This document shows positions 45,875-55,037 of a stretch of 64,000 nt of DNA, piece after piece (position 1 is the stretch's first letter; each line of letters begins with the position of its first letter). This DNA is from WRGT01 sp942493035 (GTDB lineage: Bacteria > Spirochaetota > UBA4802 > UBA5550), in NCBI GenBank assembly GCA_942493035.1, contig OW818666.1:4154001-4218000 (forward strand). Direction: 5' to 3'. The translations under genes were made by a program, and so were the position numbers. The notes below the pieces were generated by a model. That model was not told the origin of the DNA. It searched no databases and was given only the letters and a program-made list of their open reading frames with translations.

Positions 45875-46762
45875 GTGAGGGTAAGACCGCAATCTTATTT
45901 ATTCCCCGCTGTTCTTTTAATTTGTATGTTTTTCTGTTCATCAGCTTATTCAGAAAAGAAAAACAATAATCAGAGCGAGGGGCCAGATAGGGAAACTAAA
46001 ATTTATAGTGCAAATTATAAAAAGAGAGCGGCAGATAGTAATGGAGACATAATATCGTATAATAAAAAGAATTATAATGCCTTAGATTATGAAGATTATG
46101 ATTCAAATGAGGAATCTGTTAAGACTGGAGCTAACAAGGATTCCAATAGAAACAGAACAAAAGATAAAAAAAATGATTTTTTACGGAACTCATCGTGTGA
46201 ATATGAATATTATATAGTTAAAAATGGAGATACGCTTTTCGGTATTTCAAAAAAAACCGGTGTTTCATTAAAACAGATACAGCATATCAATGAACTTAGT
46301 AATGATTCCAGAATATATAAAGGTATGAAGCTTAAACTGCCGTCTAAATCAGTAAAAACTAAAGAGAAGATTACTGCTGTTAAAAGTACAGCATCGGTTA
46401 AACCTCATTTTCTATGGCCTCTAAAAAAAATCAAAGGGTACAACAGGGATGGAGGGGACGGTATAAAACCGATAGGTATAGTTATTAAGGGGACACCCGG
46501 CGGTGAAGTGATTGCATCGGAAGATGGTGTGGTTAAGAGAGTCGGTTATATGCGCGGTTATGGAAATTATATTGTAGTTAAACATGAAAAGAGGTATATT
46601 ACAGTATATTCGAATCTTATGGGTGTTGACGTTAAAGCCGGGGATTCTGTTCTGAGAGGAGGGCGGATTGGAAAGATTTCTGATGATATGACCCTTCATT
46701 TTCAGATAGATCGTGAAGGGAAGCCGGAGAATCCCATTAGTCATCTTCCCGGAAGAAGTTAA
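45875..46762 (+). CDS. LysM/M23 protein, probable NlpD-like amidase activator
   Basis: 295 aa from a GTG start after CGGGGT. Signal peptide with hydrophobic core FPAVLLICMFFCSSA; low-complexity charged linker; LysM domain (YYIVKNGDTLFGISKKTGVS, about residues 110-157); C-terminal M23 domain (GTPGGEVIASEDGVVKRVGY, MRGYGNYIVVKHEKRYITVY). The first zinc ligands His/Asp are missing and YxHL is YSNL, leaving only LHFQI, so it is unlikely to be a peptidase. The end PISHLPGR parallels NlpD. It probably activates a cell-division amidase in the periplasm. Confidence 0.85.
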   Translation: MRVRPQSYLFPAVLLICMFFCSSAYSEKKNNNQSEGPDRETKIYSANYKKRAADSNGDIISYNKKNYNALDYEDYDSNEESVKTGANKDSNRNRTKDKKNDFLRNSSCEYEYYIVKNGDTLFGISKKTGVSLKQIQHINELSNDSRIYKGMKLKLPSKSVKTKEKITAVKSTASVKPHFLWPLKKIKGYNRDGGDGIKPIGIVIKGTPGGEVIASEDGVVKRVGYMRGYGNYIVVKHEKRYITVYSNLMGVDVKAGDSVLRGGRIGKISDDMTLHFQIDREGKPENPISHLPGRS

Positions 46763-46968
46763 TAGCTTTCGGTTTAAGCGAAAAAACACCTGTTTTATTT
46801 TGCTTGACGTGAAGCTTTCATTATTCTATTTTTTAGATTGCTATCATCATAGATTATATATTTTCAGGATTATAGCTGCATTTAATTCATATAAGACTGA
46901 AAGTGAATGGATATATATTTTTAAGGCTGTTTTAATATCAGCTTATAATAATTAAAAAGGATTTTAGT

Positions 46969-48189
46969 ATGAAAAAGTGGGTAATTTCAGGAATGGCTAT
47001 ATTGAATCCTGATAAAACTACTGAAAAAGTTAACATATTAATTGAAAACGGGAGAATTTCCACTGTTTCGAATAAAGATGTGGGTAACCATATATCTTTT
47101 AATGCAGGCGGAGTTATTTCAGCCGGTTTGATTAATGCTCATGACCATCTCCTGGGTAATTATCACCCCAAGGTAGGGAATGGTCCGTATGAGAACTGGC
47201 TGCCATGGGATAATGATCTTAAAAGCTCGCCGGTTTACCAGGAGAGGCAGCAGATTGAGAATCGTGATCTCTATCTTCTTGCAGCTTACAGAAATCTGAT
47301 TTCAGGCGTTACAACAGTTTCAGATCATATACCTCATTTTGTAGCGGAACCATTTTATGATATTATTCCGGTAAAGGCTATAAGAGAATATGCCCTGGCT
47401 CATTCCATTACATCCTTTGCTCTCGCATGGGGAGAGGGGATTGAAGCTGAATATAAGAAGGCTGTTAAAGATGACATTCCGTTTATTACTCACATAGCAG
47501 AGGGATTTGATCACGAAACTGTGAGAGATCTTTCAACACTTGATCGGCAGGGCGGACTTGGCGATCATTCAGTACTTATTCATGGAATAGCTTTTTCGGA
47601 AAGCGATATGGATCTTATTAAAAAGAGAAACGCTTCTGTCGTATGGTGCGGCGATTCCAATATGTTTATGTTTAATAAGACAACTAATATAAAGATGCTT
47701 CTTGATAAGAAGATCAATGTCTGTATAGGGACTGATTCACCAATGTCCGGCGGTGAAAATATTTTATATGAGATGCAATTTGACAGAAAGCTCTATAAAA
47801 AGCTTTATGCGGAAGAGCTAAGTGACGAATTAATTTATAAAATGGTAACTGTAAATCCTGCAAAAGCTTTCAGGCTTTATGATTCCGGAGATATTAGAGA
47901 GGGGAATATTGCCGATCTGATAGTTGTAAGAGATCGAGGCGGATCGTATATAAATTCAGTGGTATCTGCCGGATTAAAGGATATCATGCTTGTTGTTATT
48001 AACGGTATGCCGACTTATGCGGATGTAGAGTTTGCACCCTTATTTGATTCACTGGAAGTTAAGTATCAGAATGTAGTAGTGGCCGGAAGGGAGAAGATTA
48101 TTATCGGTGATCTCAAGGGTCTTCTGCGAAGGATAAGCAGGGCTGTTGGTTTTAAGAAGGAATATCCATTTATGCCTGTTGATTTTTAA
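46969..48189 (+). CDS. Amidohydrolase family deaminase/hydrolase
   Basis: 406 aa. Metal site HxH in NAHDHLLG (His58, His60), then THIAEG, LIHGIAF and GTDSP supply further ligands, as in the chlorohydrolase/deaminase subgroup (cytosine, guanine or SsnA-like). Conserved C-terminal MVTVNPAKAFRLYDSGDIRE and IADLIVV. It converts an amine or halide on a ring substrate, which is unknown. The order amidohydrolase then two CRP genes suggests one operon. Confidence 0.83.
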   Translation: MKKWVISGMAILNPDKTTEKVNILIENGRISTVSNKDVGNHISFNAGGVISAGLINAHDHLLGNYHPKVGNGPYENWLPWDNDLKSSPVYQERQQIENRDLYLLAAYRNLISGVTTVSDHIPHFVAEPFYDIIPVKAIREYALAHSITSFALAWGEGIEAEYKKAVKDDIPFITHIAEGFDHETVRDLSTLDRQGGLGDHSVLIHGIAFSESDMDLIKKRNASVVWCGDSNMFMFNKTTNIKMLLDKKINVCIGTDSPMSGGENILYEMQFDRKLYKKLYAEELSDELIYKMVTVNPAKAFRLYDSGDIREGNIADLIVVRDRGGSYINSVVSAGLKDIMLVVINGMPTYADVEFAPLFDSLEVKYQNVVVAGREKIIIGDLKGLLRRISRAVGFKKEYPFMPVDF

Positions 48190-48207
48190 TTAACAAAAGG
48201 AGTAGCG

Positions 48208-49431
48208 ATGGCTAGCGGATTTCAGGGCGGAATAATCACAAGGGGCTATAAGTCAGGTTCAATTATCTATTTTGAAAATGATAGAAGCGAGTATATATAC
48301 ATATTGAAGTCGGGGCGCGTGCTTCTGACTTATACTAAAATTGATACCGGTGAAGAGGTTAAGGAAGAGGTCCGTCAGGGTGAGTTCTTTGGAGTAAAAT
48401 CCGCGCTTGGTAAATATCCCCGTGAGGAGACTGCTCAGACAATCGGTGAAACTACGGTTCTTGTTTTAAACATGGCCGATTTTGAAAGAATGATTCTCCG
48501 CAATGTCAATGTAGTAAGAAAAATGCTTCGTGTTTTCAGCAATCAGCTTAGAAGAATTGGTAAGACTGTACGTACAGTCCTTGGTGAAACTGATAATGTA
48601 AATCCCGATGTTGAGCTTTTCAGAATAGGTGAACATTATTTCAAAGCCGGCGATTTTAATAAAGCTACTTATGCGTTTAAAAAATATATGGAATACTATC
48701 CTAATACGGATTATTCGAAGCTTGCCATGGATAGAATAAAAACTATAAGTTCAGGCGGAGGTTATACTCCTCCAGGCGCAACGGTTAAGGCTGCGAAAAA
48801 TGATGATCTTACAGATTTTTCAATGGACGACGATTCCGATGATGTTTTCAGTTTTGATGAAAAACCCGCTCCTAAAAAAGAGGTGAAGTCTGACTTCAGT
48901 TTTGATGATGAGCCTCATAATCCTTCATTGGCCTCTGAATTATCCAGTGAGATGGATGATTTTTTATCTGACGACAGCACTCCTGATGATTTTGGAGATT
49001 TTGATTTTGATGGAGGTACTCCGGGAAAAGCGGTGCCGACATTAAAGGAGAAATTTGACGGCGGATTTTCCAGTTTTAAAATGGATAATTATAAGGATGC
49101 TCTGGAAGTATTTCAGGATATAATAAATGAAGGTGCTCCTGAAAAACCTCTGGATAAAAAAATATACATAGATGCATACTTCTATGCTGGCGTAAGTTTT
49201 TTTAATCTTAAGAATTATAAAGAGGCGATGGGGCACTTTGGTGAAATAATAAAAAAATATTCAGATTCAGAGAGGATGAAGGAATCGCTCCTTTATATTG
49301 GAGATATTTTTACCGCAGCGGGACAGAAGGACAAAGCAATTACATATTACAATAAAGTAGCCAATGCCTCTCCAAAGGATTCTTTGAATTCTAAGGCATT
49401 TGATAAAATCAGGGCTTTACAGAAGAGTTAG
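48208..49431 (+). CDS. CRP-like cyclic-nucleotide-binding domain with TPR repeats
   Basis: 407 aa. Residues about 1-130 are a cNMP-binding beta roll (GSIIYFENDRSEYIYILKSG, GEFFGVKSALGKYPREET, TVLVLNMADFERMI). No helix-turn-helix follows; instead there is one TPR-like unit, an acidic Asp/Phe-rich linker (about 200-265) and a C-terminal TPR array (YKDALEVFQDI, YFYAGVSFFNLKNYKEAMGH). The TPR part suggests protein binding, not transcription. It ends where the second CRP gene begins. Confidence 0.82.
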   Translation: MASGFQGGIITRGYKSGSIIYFENDRSEYIYILKSGRVLLTYTKIDTGEEVKEEVRQGEFFGVKSALGKYPREETAQTIGETTVLVLNMADFERMILRNVNVVRKMLRVFSNQLRRIGKTVRTVLGETDNVNPDVELFRIGEHYFKAGDFNKATYAFKKYMEYYPNTDYSKLAMDRIKTISSGGGYTPPGATVKAAKNDDLTDFSMDDDSDDVFSFDEKPAPKKEVKSDFSFDDEPHNPSLASELSSEMDDFLSDDSTPDDFGDFDFDGGTPGKAVPTLKEKFDGGFSSFKMDNYKDALEVFQDIINEGAPEKPLDKKIYIDAYFYAGVSFFNLKNYKEAMGHFGEIIKKYSDSERMKESLLYIGDIFTAAGQKDKAITYYNKVANASPKDSLNSKAFDKIRALQKS

Positions 49432-49440
49432 GTGGCATTT

Positions 49441-50088
49441 ATGCTTGAGCTTGATGAAAAATTTTTTGGAAGATTCGGAGTAGAATATACTCCTAATCAG
49501 ATTATATTTTGTGAATTTGAACCTGGTTATGAGTTTTATTTCATACAGAAGGGGAAAGTTAAAATAACAAAAATTATAAATGATCGTGAAAAGACTATCG
49601 ATGTTCTTACTGCAGGGGATGTTTTTGGTGAAATGGCTATACTTGAAGAGGAGCCAAGATCCGCATCGGCAATTGCAGTAGATAATGTACGGGTTTTAAA
49701 ATTTCACAGGGATAATTTTGATACTCTTCTACAGGGGAATCCGCAGCTTGCATATAAACTTCTTCTTATCTTTTCAAAGAGAATTTACGACGCGAAAAGA
49801 AGGCTGATGATTCTTCTTCTTGAAGAACCAGCTGTTAAGGTTATGGATGTACTTATAATGCTTGCTGAACAGAATCCTCAGTATGATTTTGAAGGGGAGA
49901 TAACCTTGTATACAACAGCGGCACAGGTTGCAAGCTGGGCAGGTATGGCAGAAGCGGACGCGCAAAAAGAATTGACACATTTAACCCGTGTGGACAAAAT
50001 TGATCTTTACGAGGATAGAATCGTTGTTAAGAATATCCGTGATTTTCAGCGTGTTATAGCTTCCAGGAGAAAAAATCTCTACTCGTAA
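49441..50088 (+). CDS. CRP/FNR family transcription regulator
   Basis: 215 aa from the ATG at 49441: AGGTGG lies 5 bases before it. The cNMP domain is complete (ITKIINDREKTIDVLTAGDV, FGEMAILEEEPRSASAIA). A C-terminal winged helix (TAAQVASWAGMAEADAQKEL, IVVKNIRDFQRVI) is shorter than in E. coli CRP. It lacks the Cys of FNR, so it is more CRP-like. It follows the TPR-bearing CRP domain gene and may act with it. Confidence 0.82.
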   Translation: MLELDEKFFGRFGVEYTPNQIIFCEFEPGYEFYFIQKGKVKITKIINDREKTIDVLTAGDVFGEMAILEEEPRSASAIAVDNVRVLKFHRDNFDTLLQGNPQLAYKLLLIFSKRIYDAKRRLMILLLEEPAVKVMDVLIMLAEQNPQYDFEGEITLYTTAAQVASWAGMAEADAQKELTHLTRVDKIDLYEDRIVVKNIRDFQRVIASRRKNLYS

Positions 50089-50104
50089 ATGATTGAACAA
50101 GTTT

Positions 50105-50178
50105 GCTCCCGTAGCTCAGGCGGATAGAGCAGTGGTTTCCTAAACCATGTGTCGGTGGTTCGAGTCCTCCCGGGAGCA
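50105..50178 (+). tRNA. tRNA-Arg (CCT)
   Basis: 74 nt. The acceptor GCTCCCG pairs with CGGGAGC, followed by discriminator A. Anticodon loop TTCCTAA gives anticodon CCT, decoding AGG. The T arm holds GGTTCGAGTCC. No CCA is encoded. It is followed by an intrinsic terminator. Confidence 0.95.
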
Positions 50179-50206
50179 ATAATAAACCAGTTTAATAACA
50201 AAAAAA

Positions 50207-50231
50207 AAGCGGATTATCCGCTTATTTTTTT
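50207..50231 (+). terminator. Intrinsic terminator after tRNA-Arg
   Basis: 7-bp stem AAGCGGA/TCCGCTT with loop TTA and a run of seven T. Confidence 0.85.
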
Positions 50232-50236
50232 ATTAA

Positions 50237-50319
50237 TTGCTCAGAAACTGGCTGAATAATATATCTCCGCCGCGCTGTGCGCGGCGGGGAAGAGATTCAT
50301 CGCTATTTTTTTGAGCGCT
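50237..50319. repeat. Palindromic repeat family 2, copy E
   Basis: About 83 bp: left arm TTGCTCAGAAACTGG, core TCTCCGCCGCGC-TGTG-CGCGGCGGGGA, right arm ending ATTTTTTTGAGCGC. It sits between the tRNA-Arg terminator and the prfA ribosome-binding site. Confidence 0.55.
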
Positions 50320-50343
50320 TATTTTTTTACCCAGAGGAAATGT

Positions 50344-51411
50344 ATGGATGCAAAGCTTAATGAAATAAAACATAGATTTGAAGAAGTTGAAAAACAGCTG
50401 AGTGATCCCGATGTTATTTCTGACCAGAAGACTTTCAGAGTACTTAATAAAGAACATTCGCAGCTCTCACCTGTTGTAAATAAAATTAATGATTACATGA
50501 AATGCGTTAATGATCTTGCGGACAATAAAGAACTTATAAAATCAGAGAATGATTCCGAGATGAAGGAGATGCTCTCTCTGGATATAGCATCACTGGAAGA
50601 GCAGATTAAAGATCTTAATGATAAACTGATGCTGATGCTTCTTCCTAAAGATCCGAATTCAGGAAAAGATATAATCATTGAGATCAGAGCCGGTACAGGC
50701 GGAGATGAAGCTGCTCTTTTTGCTGCTGACCTTTTTAGAATGTACACAAGATATGCAGAGACTAAAAGATGGAAAGTTGAATATCTTGAAGTTAACACCA
50801 ACGAAATCGGCGGGTTTAAAGAGGTATCTTTTTCTATTAAAAGTCCCGAGGCATACGATGAGTTTAAATATGAGTCAGGTGTACACAGGGTGCAGAGGGT
50901 TCCGGAGACTGAAGCTCAGGGGAGAATCCACACTTCTGCAGTTACAGTAGCTGTTCTCTGCGAAGCGGATGAGGATGAGATTGTAATAGATCCTAATGAT
51001 CTTAAAGTCGATGTCTACAGATCATCGGGCTGCGGAGGCCAGTCGGTTAATACAACTGATTCAGCTGTAAGGATTACGCATATCCCCACCGGTATTATCG
51101 CAACATGCCAGGATGAGAAATCTCAGATTAAGAATAGAGCGAAGGCTTTACGGGTTTTGACCGCAAGGATTCTTGAAAAAGCGAATTCCGAGAAGCAGGC
51201 AAAGGAATCTGAAATAAGAAAAGCTCAGATCGGTTCAGGCGACAGGAGTGAACGGATCAGAACATATAACTATCCGCAATCCAGGATGACGGACCATAGG
51301 ATTGGACTTACATTATATTCTCTTGAGAAAATAATGGAAGGGGATCTAACCGATATGATTGAAGCTTTGAAGAAGTTTGAAAATGAAGCTCTTCTCAAAA
51401 CTCTGAAGTAA
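50344..51411 (+). CDS. prfA: Peptide chain release factor 1
   Basis: Releases nascent peptides at UAA and UAG. The start at 50344 (MDAKLNEIKH) follows AGAGGA; the longer frame from 50311 has no site. 355 aa. The RF1 decoding tripeptide region is VPETEAQG (PET, 187-189), and the catalytic GGQ is at 231-233 (SGCGGQSVN), the Gln that PrmC methylates. RF1 rather than RF2 is consistent with UGA being recoded in this genome. It lies directly upstream of prmC. Confidence 0.96.
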   Translation: MDAKLNEIKHRFEEVEKQLSDPDVISDQKTFRVLNKEHSQLSPVVNKINDYMKCVNDLADNKELIKSENDSEMKEMLSLDIASLEEQIKDLNDKLMLMLLPKDPNSGKDIIIEIRAGTGGDEAALFAADLFRMYTRYAETKRWKVEYLEVNTNEIGGFKEVSFSIKSPEAYDEFKYESGVHRVQRVPETEAQGRIHTSAVTVAVLCEADEDEIVIDPNDLKVDVYRSSGCGGQSVNTTDSAVRITHIPTGIIATCQDEKSQIKNRAKALRVLTARILEKANSEKQAKESEIRKAQIGSGDRSERIRTYNYPQSRMTDHRIGLTLYSLEKIMEGDLTDMIEALKKFENEALLKTLK

Positions 51412-51424
51412 AGGGTGTATAGAT

Positions 51425-52255
51425 TTGCTTTTAGGTGAAATTGTAAAAAATACTACACTCCGTTTTAAAGACGGAGGGATAGATAATCCATCACTCGACG
51501 CGGAGATTATTATTACGTCTGTTCTCGAGATTGATAGATATAAAATTATTTCGGACAGGGATAGAGTTCTTACTGAGGACGAGATCCGGAAAATTGAAAA
51601 GTGTGCTCTACGGAGACTCAAGTTTGAACCTGTTGCCTATATCACAGGTGTGAAAGAGTTTTATTCCATTGAATTTGAAGTTAATAAGGATGTACTTATC
51701 CCGCGTCCTGAAACGGAACTGCTGGTTGATATGGCAATTTACTGGGGACAAAACGGAGCAAGAGTTCTGGATCTATGTACAGGTTCAGGTGCTATTGCAG
51801 TTGTTTTAAAGCACTCCAGGCCCGATCTTGATATATATGCATCTGATATATCCGAAAAAGCACTAAAAGTAGCGAAGAAAAATGCTGCGGAGATTCTCGG
51901 CTCCAAAAAAATAAATTTTGTTCATGGTGATCTTTTTGTCCCTTTTGAGGGTGAGAAGTTTAATCTAATTGTTTCAAATCCGCCTTATGTGAGCGGGGAT
52001 CTGCAGGGAAAGCTTCAAAAAGAAATTGATTTTGAACCTGCAATTGCGCTTTTTGCAGGGAATAAAGGGACTGATGTTTTAAAAAAAATAATTGAAGATT
52101 CAGTGGATCACCTTGAAGAGAATGGTATACTTTTGCTGGAGATAGGGAGTGATCAGCATGATTTTATTCATTCTGCAGGTGAAAAGTGCGGATTTATGGT
52201 TTCTGTTTTAAATGATTATTCCGGATTTCCCAGAGTGGCAACTCTGAAAAAATAA
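51425..52255 (+). CDS. prmC: Release factor glutamine methyltransferase
   Basis: Methylates the GGQ Gln of release factors. 276 aa from a TTG start behind AAAGGGTG, 13 bp after prfA. N-terminal helical domain, then the SAM fold with VLDLCTGSGAIAVVL and the signature NPPY (185-188). The pair prfA-prmC is the usual bacterial arrangement. Confidence 0.95.
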   Translation: MLLGEIVKNTTLRFKDGGIDNPSLDAEIIITSVLEIDRYKIISDRDRVLTEDEIRKIEKCALRRLKFEPVAYITGVKEFYSIEFEVNKDVLIPRPETELLVDMAIYWGQNGARVLDLCTGSGAIAVVLKHSRPDLDIYASDISEKALKVAKKNAAEILGSKKINFVHGDLFVPFEGEKFNLIVSNPPYVSGDLQGKLQKEIDFEPAIALFAGNKGTDVLKKIIEDSVDHLEENGILLLEIGSDQHDFIHSAGEKCGFMVSVLNDYSGFPRVATLKK

Positions 52256-52307
52256 GTTTTGTTATTGCAATCTTCACATGCTTTTTTAAGTATCTACATT
52301 ATCTAAT

Positions 52308-52397
52308 GGAAGAGGATGGGATCTGGTGGTCTCCGCGGTCTTCAAAACCGTTGGCTGTAATTTATTGCAGCGGCAGGTTCGTTTCCTGCCCCTTCCG
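52308..52397 (+). tRNA. selC: tRNA-Sec (TCA)
   Basis: 90 nt. The anticodon loop CTTCAAA is identical to E. coli selC, with anticodon TCA reading UGA. A long variable arm (GCTGTAA-TTTA-TTGCAGC, 7 bp) is diagnostic. The acceptor starts GGAAGAGG and ends CCTTCC-G with one A/C mismatch. The T loop is TTCGTTT, lacking the usual A58, and the D stem is short. The identity is clear; the arms are unusual. It is not adjacent to selA-selB. Confidence 0.9.
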
Positions 52398-52505
52398 CAT
52401 TCAAAAACTCTCTTGATTTATCTCCCGGAAATAGTTATTATTAAATCACACCTTTATATAAGGAATTATCTATAAAGTTTCCGCAATGGGGGCATTTTTA
52501 TTGTT

Positions 52506-53630
52506 ATGAAAAATATAAAAAAATCTGAAATAAAATCATTTGATCCGGAGAAGGAAAAACTTCTTAAGGAGATTGAAAGTCAGAGGATTGAACTCGAAGT
52601 AATAAAGGATAAACTCAATCTGTCACTGGAAAATGAATTAAGATATTCCCGGGCTCTGGATGCAACATCCGATGGTCTTTATGATATGAATGTTCTTACA
52701 GGGACTGCACACTGTAATGCCCGTTATTATACAATGTGCGGTTATGAATTGTATGAGCTGCCTCCATCAATAGAAACATGGTTATTTCTCATGCATCCTG
52801 ACGATAGAGATGACGCTTTGTGCAAGCTGAATGAGCAGGTTTCACAAAAAAATGAATTCCTTGAGAATGAATACAGACTAAAGCATAAGGATGGACACTG
52901 GGTCTGGATATTGGATAGGTCCAGAATTATGGAGTATGACGAATCTGGTAATCCTCTCAGAATTGTCGGGACGCATATTGACATTACTGAACGCAAACTA
53001 GCTCAGGATAAGATTAAAAATCTGCTTCATGAAAAAGAAATTATTCTAGTTGAAGTTAATCATCGTATTAAAAACACAATGCTTACAATGCAGTTTCTGC
53101 TTCAAAATCAATCTGATAGAAATGAAAATCCGATGGTTAAAAATATATTACTCGATGCTTCAAATCGTATAAAGAGTATGGCGGTTTTATATGATAAATT
53201 ATATCGCTCTGAAAATATTACAGAAGTTTCTATTAGAGAATTTCTGCTTTCTCTTATTCCAGGAATAGTCAGCGTGTTTCCTGAGAATGAATCATTAAAA
53301 ATAAAAACTGATATAGATGATATAATTCTTCATGCCAGAATTCTATCACCTCTTGGTATGATTATTAATGAACTTATAACAAACTCAATGAAATATGCAT
53401 TCACAGGATGTAATGACTGCAGTATAGCTGTTACAGTATTTCAAAAAGAAAATTATGTTTCAATGATATATGAAGATAACGGCATTGGTATTCCGGAGTC
53501 TGTTACTTTCGAAAATTCTGAGGGTTACGGTCTGCAGCTAATTCGTATGCTCACAGAACAGATTGACGGTAAAATTAATATTGAAAGGAAAAATGGTTCG
53601 ATGTTTATTCTGGAATTTAAAGATTTTTAG
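52506..53630 (+). CDS. PAS-domain sensor histidine kinase (HisKA_2 type)
   Basis: 374 aa, soluble (no membrane segment). A PAS domain with PAC (residues about 45-165, ending LRIVGTHIDITERKLAQ), then a HisKA_2 dimerisation helix with phospho-acceptor His186 in LVEVNHRIKNTML, and an ATPase domain (IINELITNSMKYAF N box, YEDNGIGIP G1 box, EGYGLQLIRMLTEQ G2 box). It senses a cytoplasmic signal. The response regulator partner is not in the window. Confidence 0.88.
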   Translation: MKNIKKSEIKSFDPEKEKLLKEIESQRIELEVIKDKLNLSLENELRYSRALDATSDGLYDMNVLTGTAHCNARYYTMCGYELYELPPSIETWLFLMHPDDRDDALCKLNEQVSQKNEFLENEYRLKHKDGHWVWILDRSRIMEYDESGNPLRIVGTHIDITERKLAQDKIKNLLHEKEIILVEVNHRIKNTMLTMQFLLQNQSDRNENPMVKNILLDASNRIKSMAVLYDKLYRSENITEVSIREFLLSLIPGIVSVFPENESLKIKTDIDDIILHARILSPLGMIINELITNSMKYAFTGCNDCSIAVTVFQKENYVSMIYEDNGIGIPESVTFENSEGYGLQLIRMLTEQIDGKINIERKNGSMFILEFKDF

Positions 53631-53750
53631 TTTTCTAATTGTTTGTATTATAAGATATTTTTTTTAAAGAGTATTCTGTTAACTGTTCAAAAATCGTTAG
53701 CTTCCACCCTTTTCCTTCCTCTTCTCATTCTGATAATGATCAATTTAACT

Positions 53751-53778
53751 TTGAGAATCTCATTTTTTGTTATATAAT
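53751..53778 (+). promoter_or_regulatory. Promoter for the lipoprotein gene
   Basis: TTGAGA (53751-53756) and TATAAT (53773-53778) are 16 bp apart, about 95 bp before the GTG start of the lipoprotein. Confidence 0.6.
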
Positions 53779-53872
53779 AGAGTTTAGCTTGATTTTTTTT
53801 ATTCACCTAATTAGGTGTTCTTTCATAATAATTTTAATATATATATTTTTCTGTAATTATAAAGGTGGTGTT

Positions 53873-54829
53873 GTGTTAAAAAAAGGAAAATTGACAAATC
53901 TTTTTGTACTTCTATTACTTGTTTTTATGTTATCATGTGAAAATGAAAGTTCTGATTCAGAAAAGGAGAGCAGTGTAAAGATTACAAAATTGGGCTGGGT
54001 GATTGAGAATATGGACCCCTCTTACTGGATTGATACGGTTGAATCGACCTGTTTTTATAATTTCTGGATACACTATGATTCTTCTGCGGTGATAACAGTA
54101 AATGATATTGAATATGCCAGAGTTTGTTTTGAAGGTTCACCTGACTCAGAAGATTCTTACTGGTGGGGGTATGATTTAGAAGCAAATCCTGAATTGTTAA
54201 ACTCTGAACGAAAATGTATTGGCGGCTGGTATAGATGGTATACTTATGATTATTCATATAATGGCAGCATGCTTCCTATCGGGAAACTAATTGCTTCCAT
54301 TAAACTAAAGGGGGAAGAACCGGCTACTTTTGAGCTTATAGTTCCAGCACCAGGATCATTGACTTCAGGAAATTATAGGTATACTTATACTGAAAACTAT
54401 AACGGGAGTATCCCTTCCTTCATAACGCCGATGATACAAAAAGCAGATGTAGTCAGCGGATCTGTTGATTTATCAACAGAAAAAGTGAGCATCTCTTTTA
54501 AAACAGGCGACGAAAGAGTATATAATGGCTGGGTCTGGTTCTACAATGCAAATGGAAAGACTGTTGGCAATACTAAAGAGATGTTCCGAAATTTTGAGAC
54601 AAAGATATTTACATCATTACTCAACAACGGAAATGGAGTTTATTATAACAACACTGCAAATTTAATAGAAGTTACAAAAGATAATATTGTATTAAATTCT
54701 CCTTATACTTTTGCTGATATTAAGTATGCAATTATTATACTTACTGATGGCATGCAGTATAGTGACGATTCTGTGAAAGGTTATGACTGCAGATCTTTAT
54801 CTAAAAAATTTCAGCTGACTATTAATTAA
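53873..54829 (+). CDS. Lipoprotein of unknown function
   Basis: 318 aa from the GTG at 53873 (MLKKGKLTNLFVLLLLVFML), set by AAGGTGG 5 bases before it. The lipobox LSC anchors it to a membrane. The rest is beta-rich with many aromatic residues (DSYWWGYDLEANPEL, CIGGWYRWYTYDYSYNG) and no recognised domain. A strong promoter and a perfect terminator make it a monocistronic unit. Confidence 0.75.
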   Translation: MLKKGKLTNLFVLLLLVFMLSCENESSDSEKESSVKITKLGWVIENMDPSYWIDTVESTCFYNFWIHYDSSAVITVNDIEYARVCFEGSPDSEDSYWWGYDLEANPELLNSERKCIGGWYRWYTYDYSYNGSMLPIGKLIASIKLKGEEPATFELIVPAPGSLTSGNYRYTYTENYNGSIPSFITPMIQKADVVSGSVDLSTEKVSISFKTGDERVYNGWVWFYNANGKTVGNTKEMFRNFETKIFTSLLNNGNGVYYNNTANLIEVTKDNIVLNSPYTFADIKYAIIILTDGMQYSDDSVKGYDCRSLSKKFQLTIN

Positions 54830-54965
54830 CACAGATTTCGTTTATCAGGGGGCTAGGTTTTTTGAACGACTTTTTTAGTTATCTATAATTTTTACCTACG
54901 AAGTTAATGGTGGTTTTGAGCAAGTAGTTGTTATATTTACAGAAGAATCTGGATTTACAGTCATA

Positions 54966-55013
54966 AGGCATTACCAGTAGAGTTATTTTGACACTCTACT
55001 GGTAATGCCTTTT
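54966..55013 (+). terminator. Intrinsic terminator after the lipoprotein gene
   Basis: Perfect 18-bp stem (AGGCATTACCAGTAGAGT and complement), 9-base loop, TTT-A-TT tail. It may also serve the convergent UPF0210 gene. Confidence 0.85.
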
Positions 55014-55037
55014 ATTATCAGATACCAGTACATGAAA

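Noticed and set aside
46713..46955. 80-codon open frame
   Set aside because: It overlaps the end of the LysM/M23 gene and lacks a ribosome-binding site; the composition is untypical of protein.
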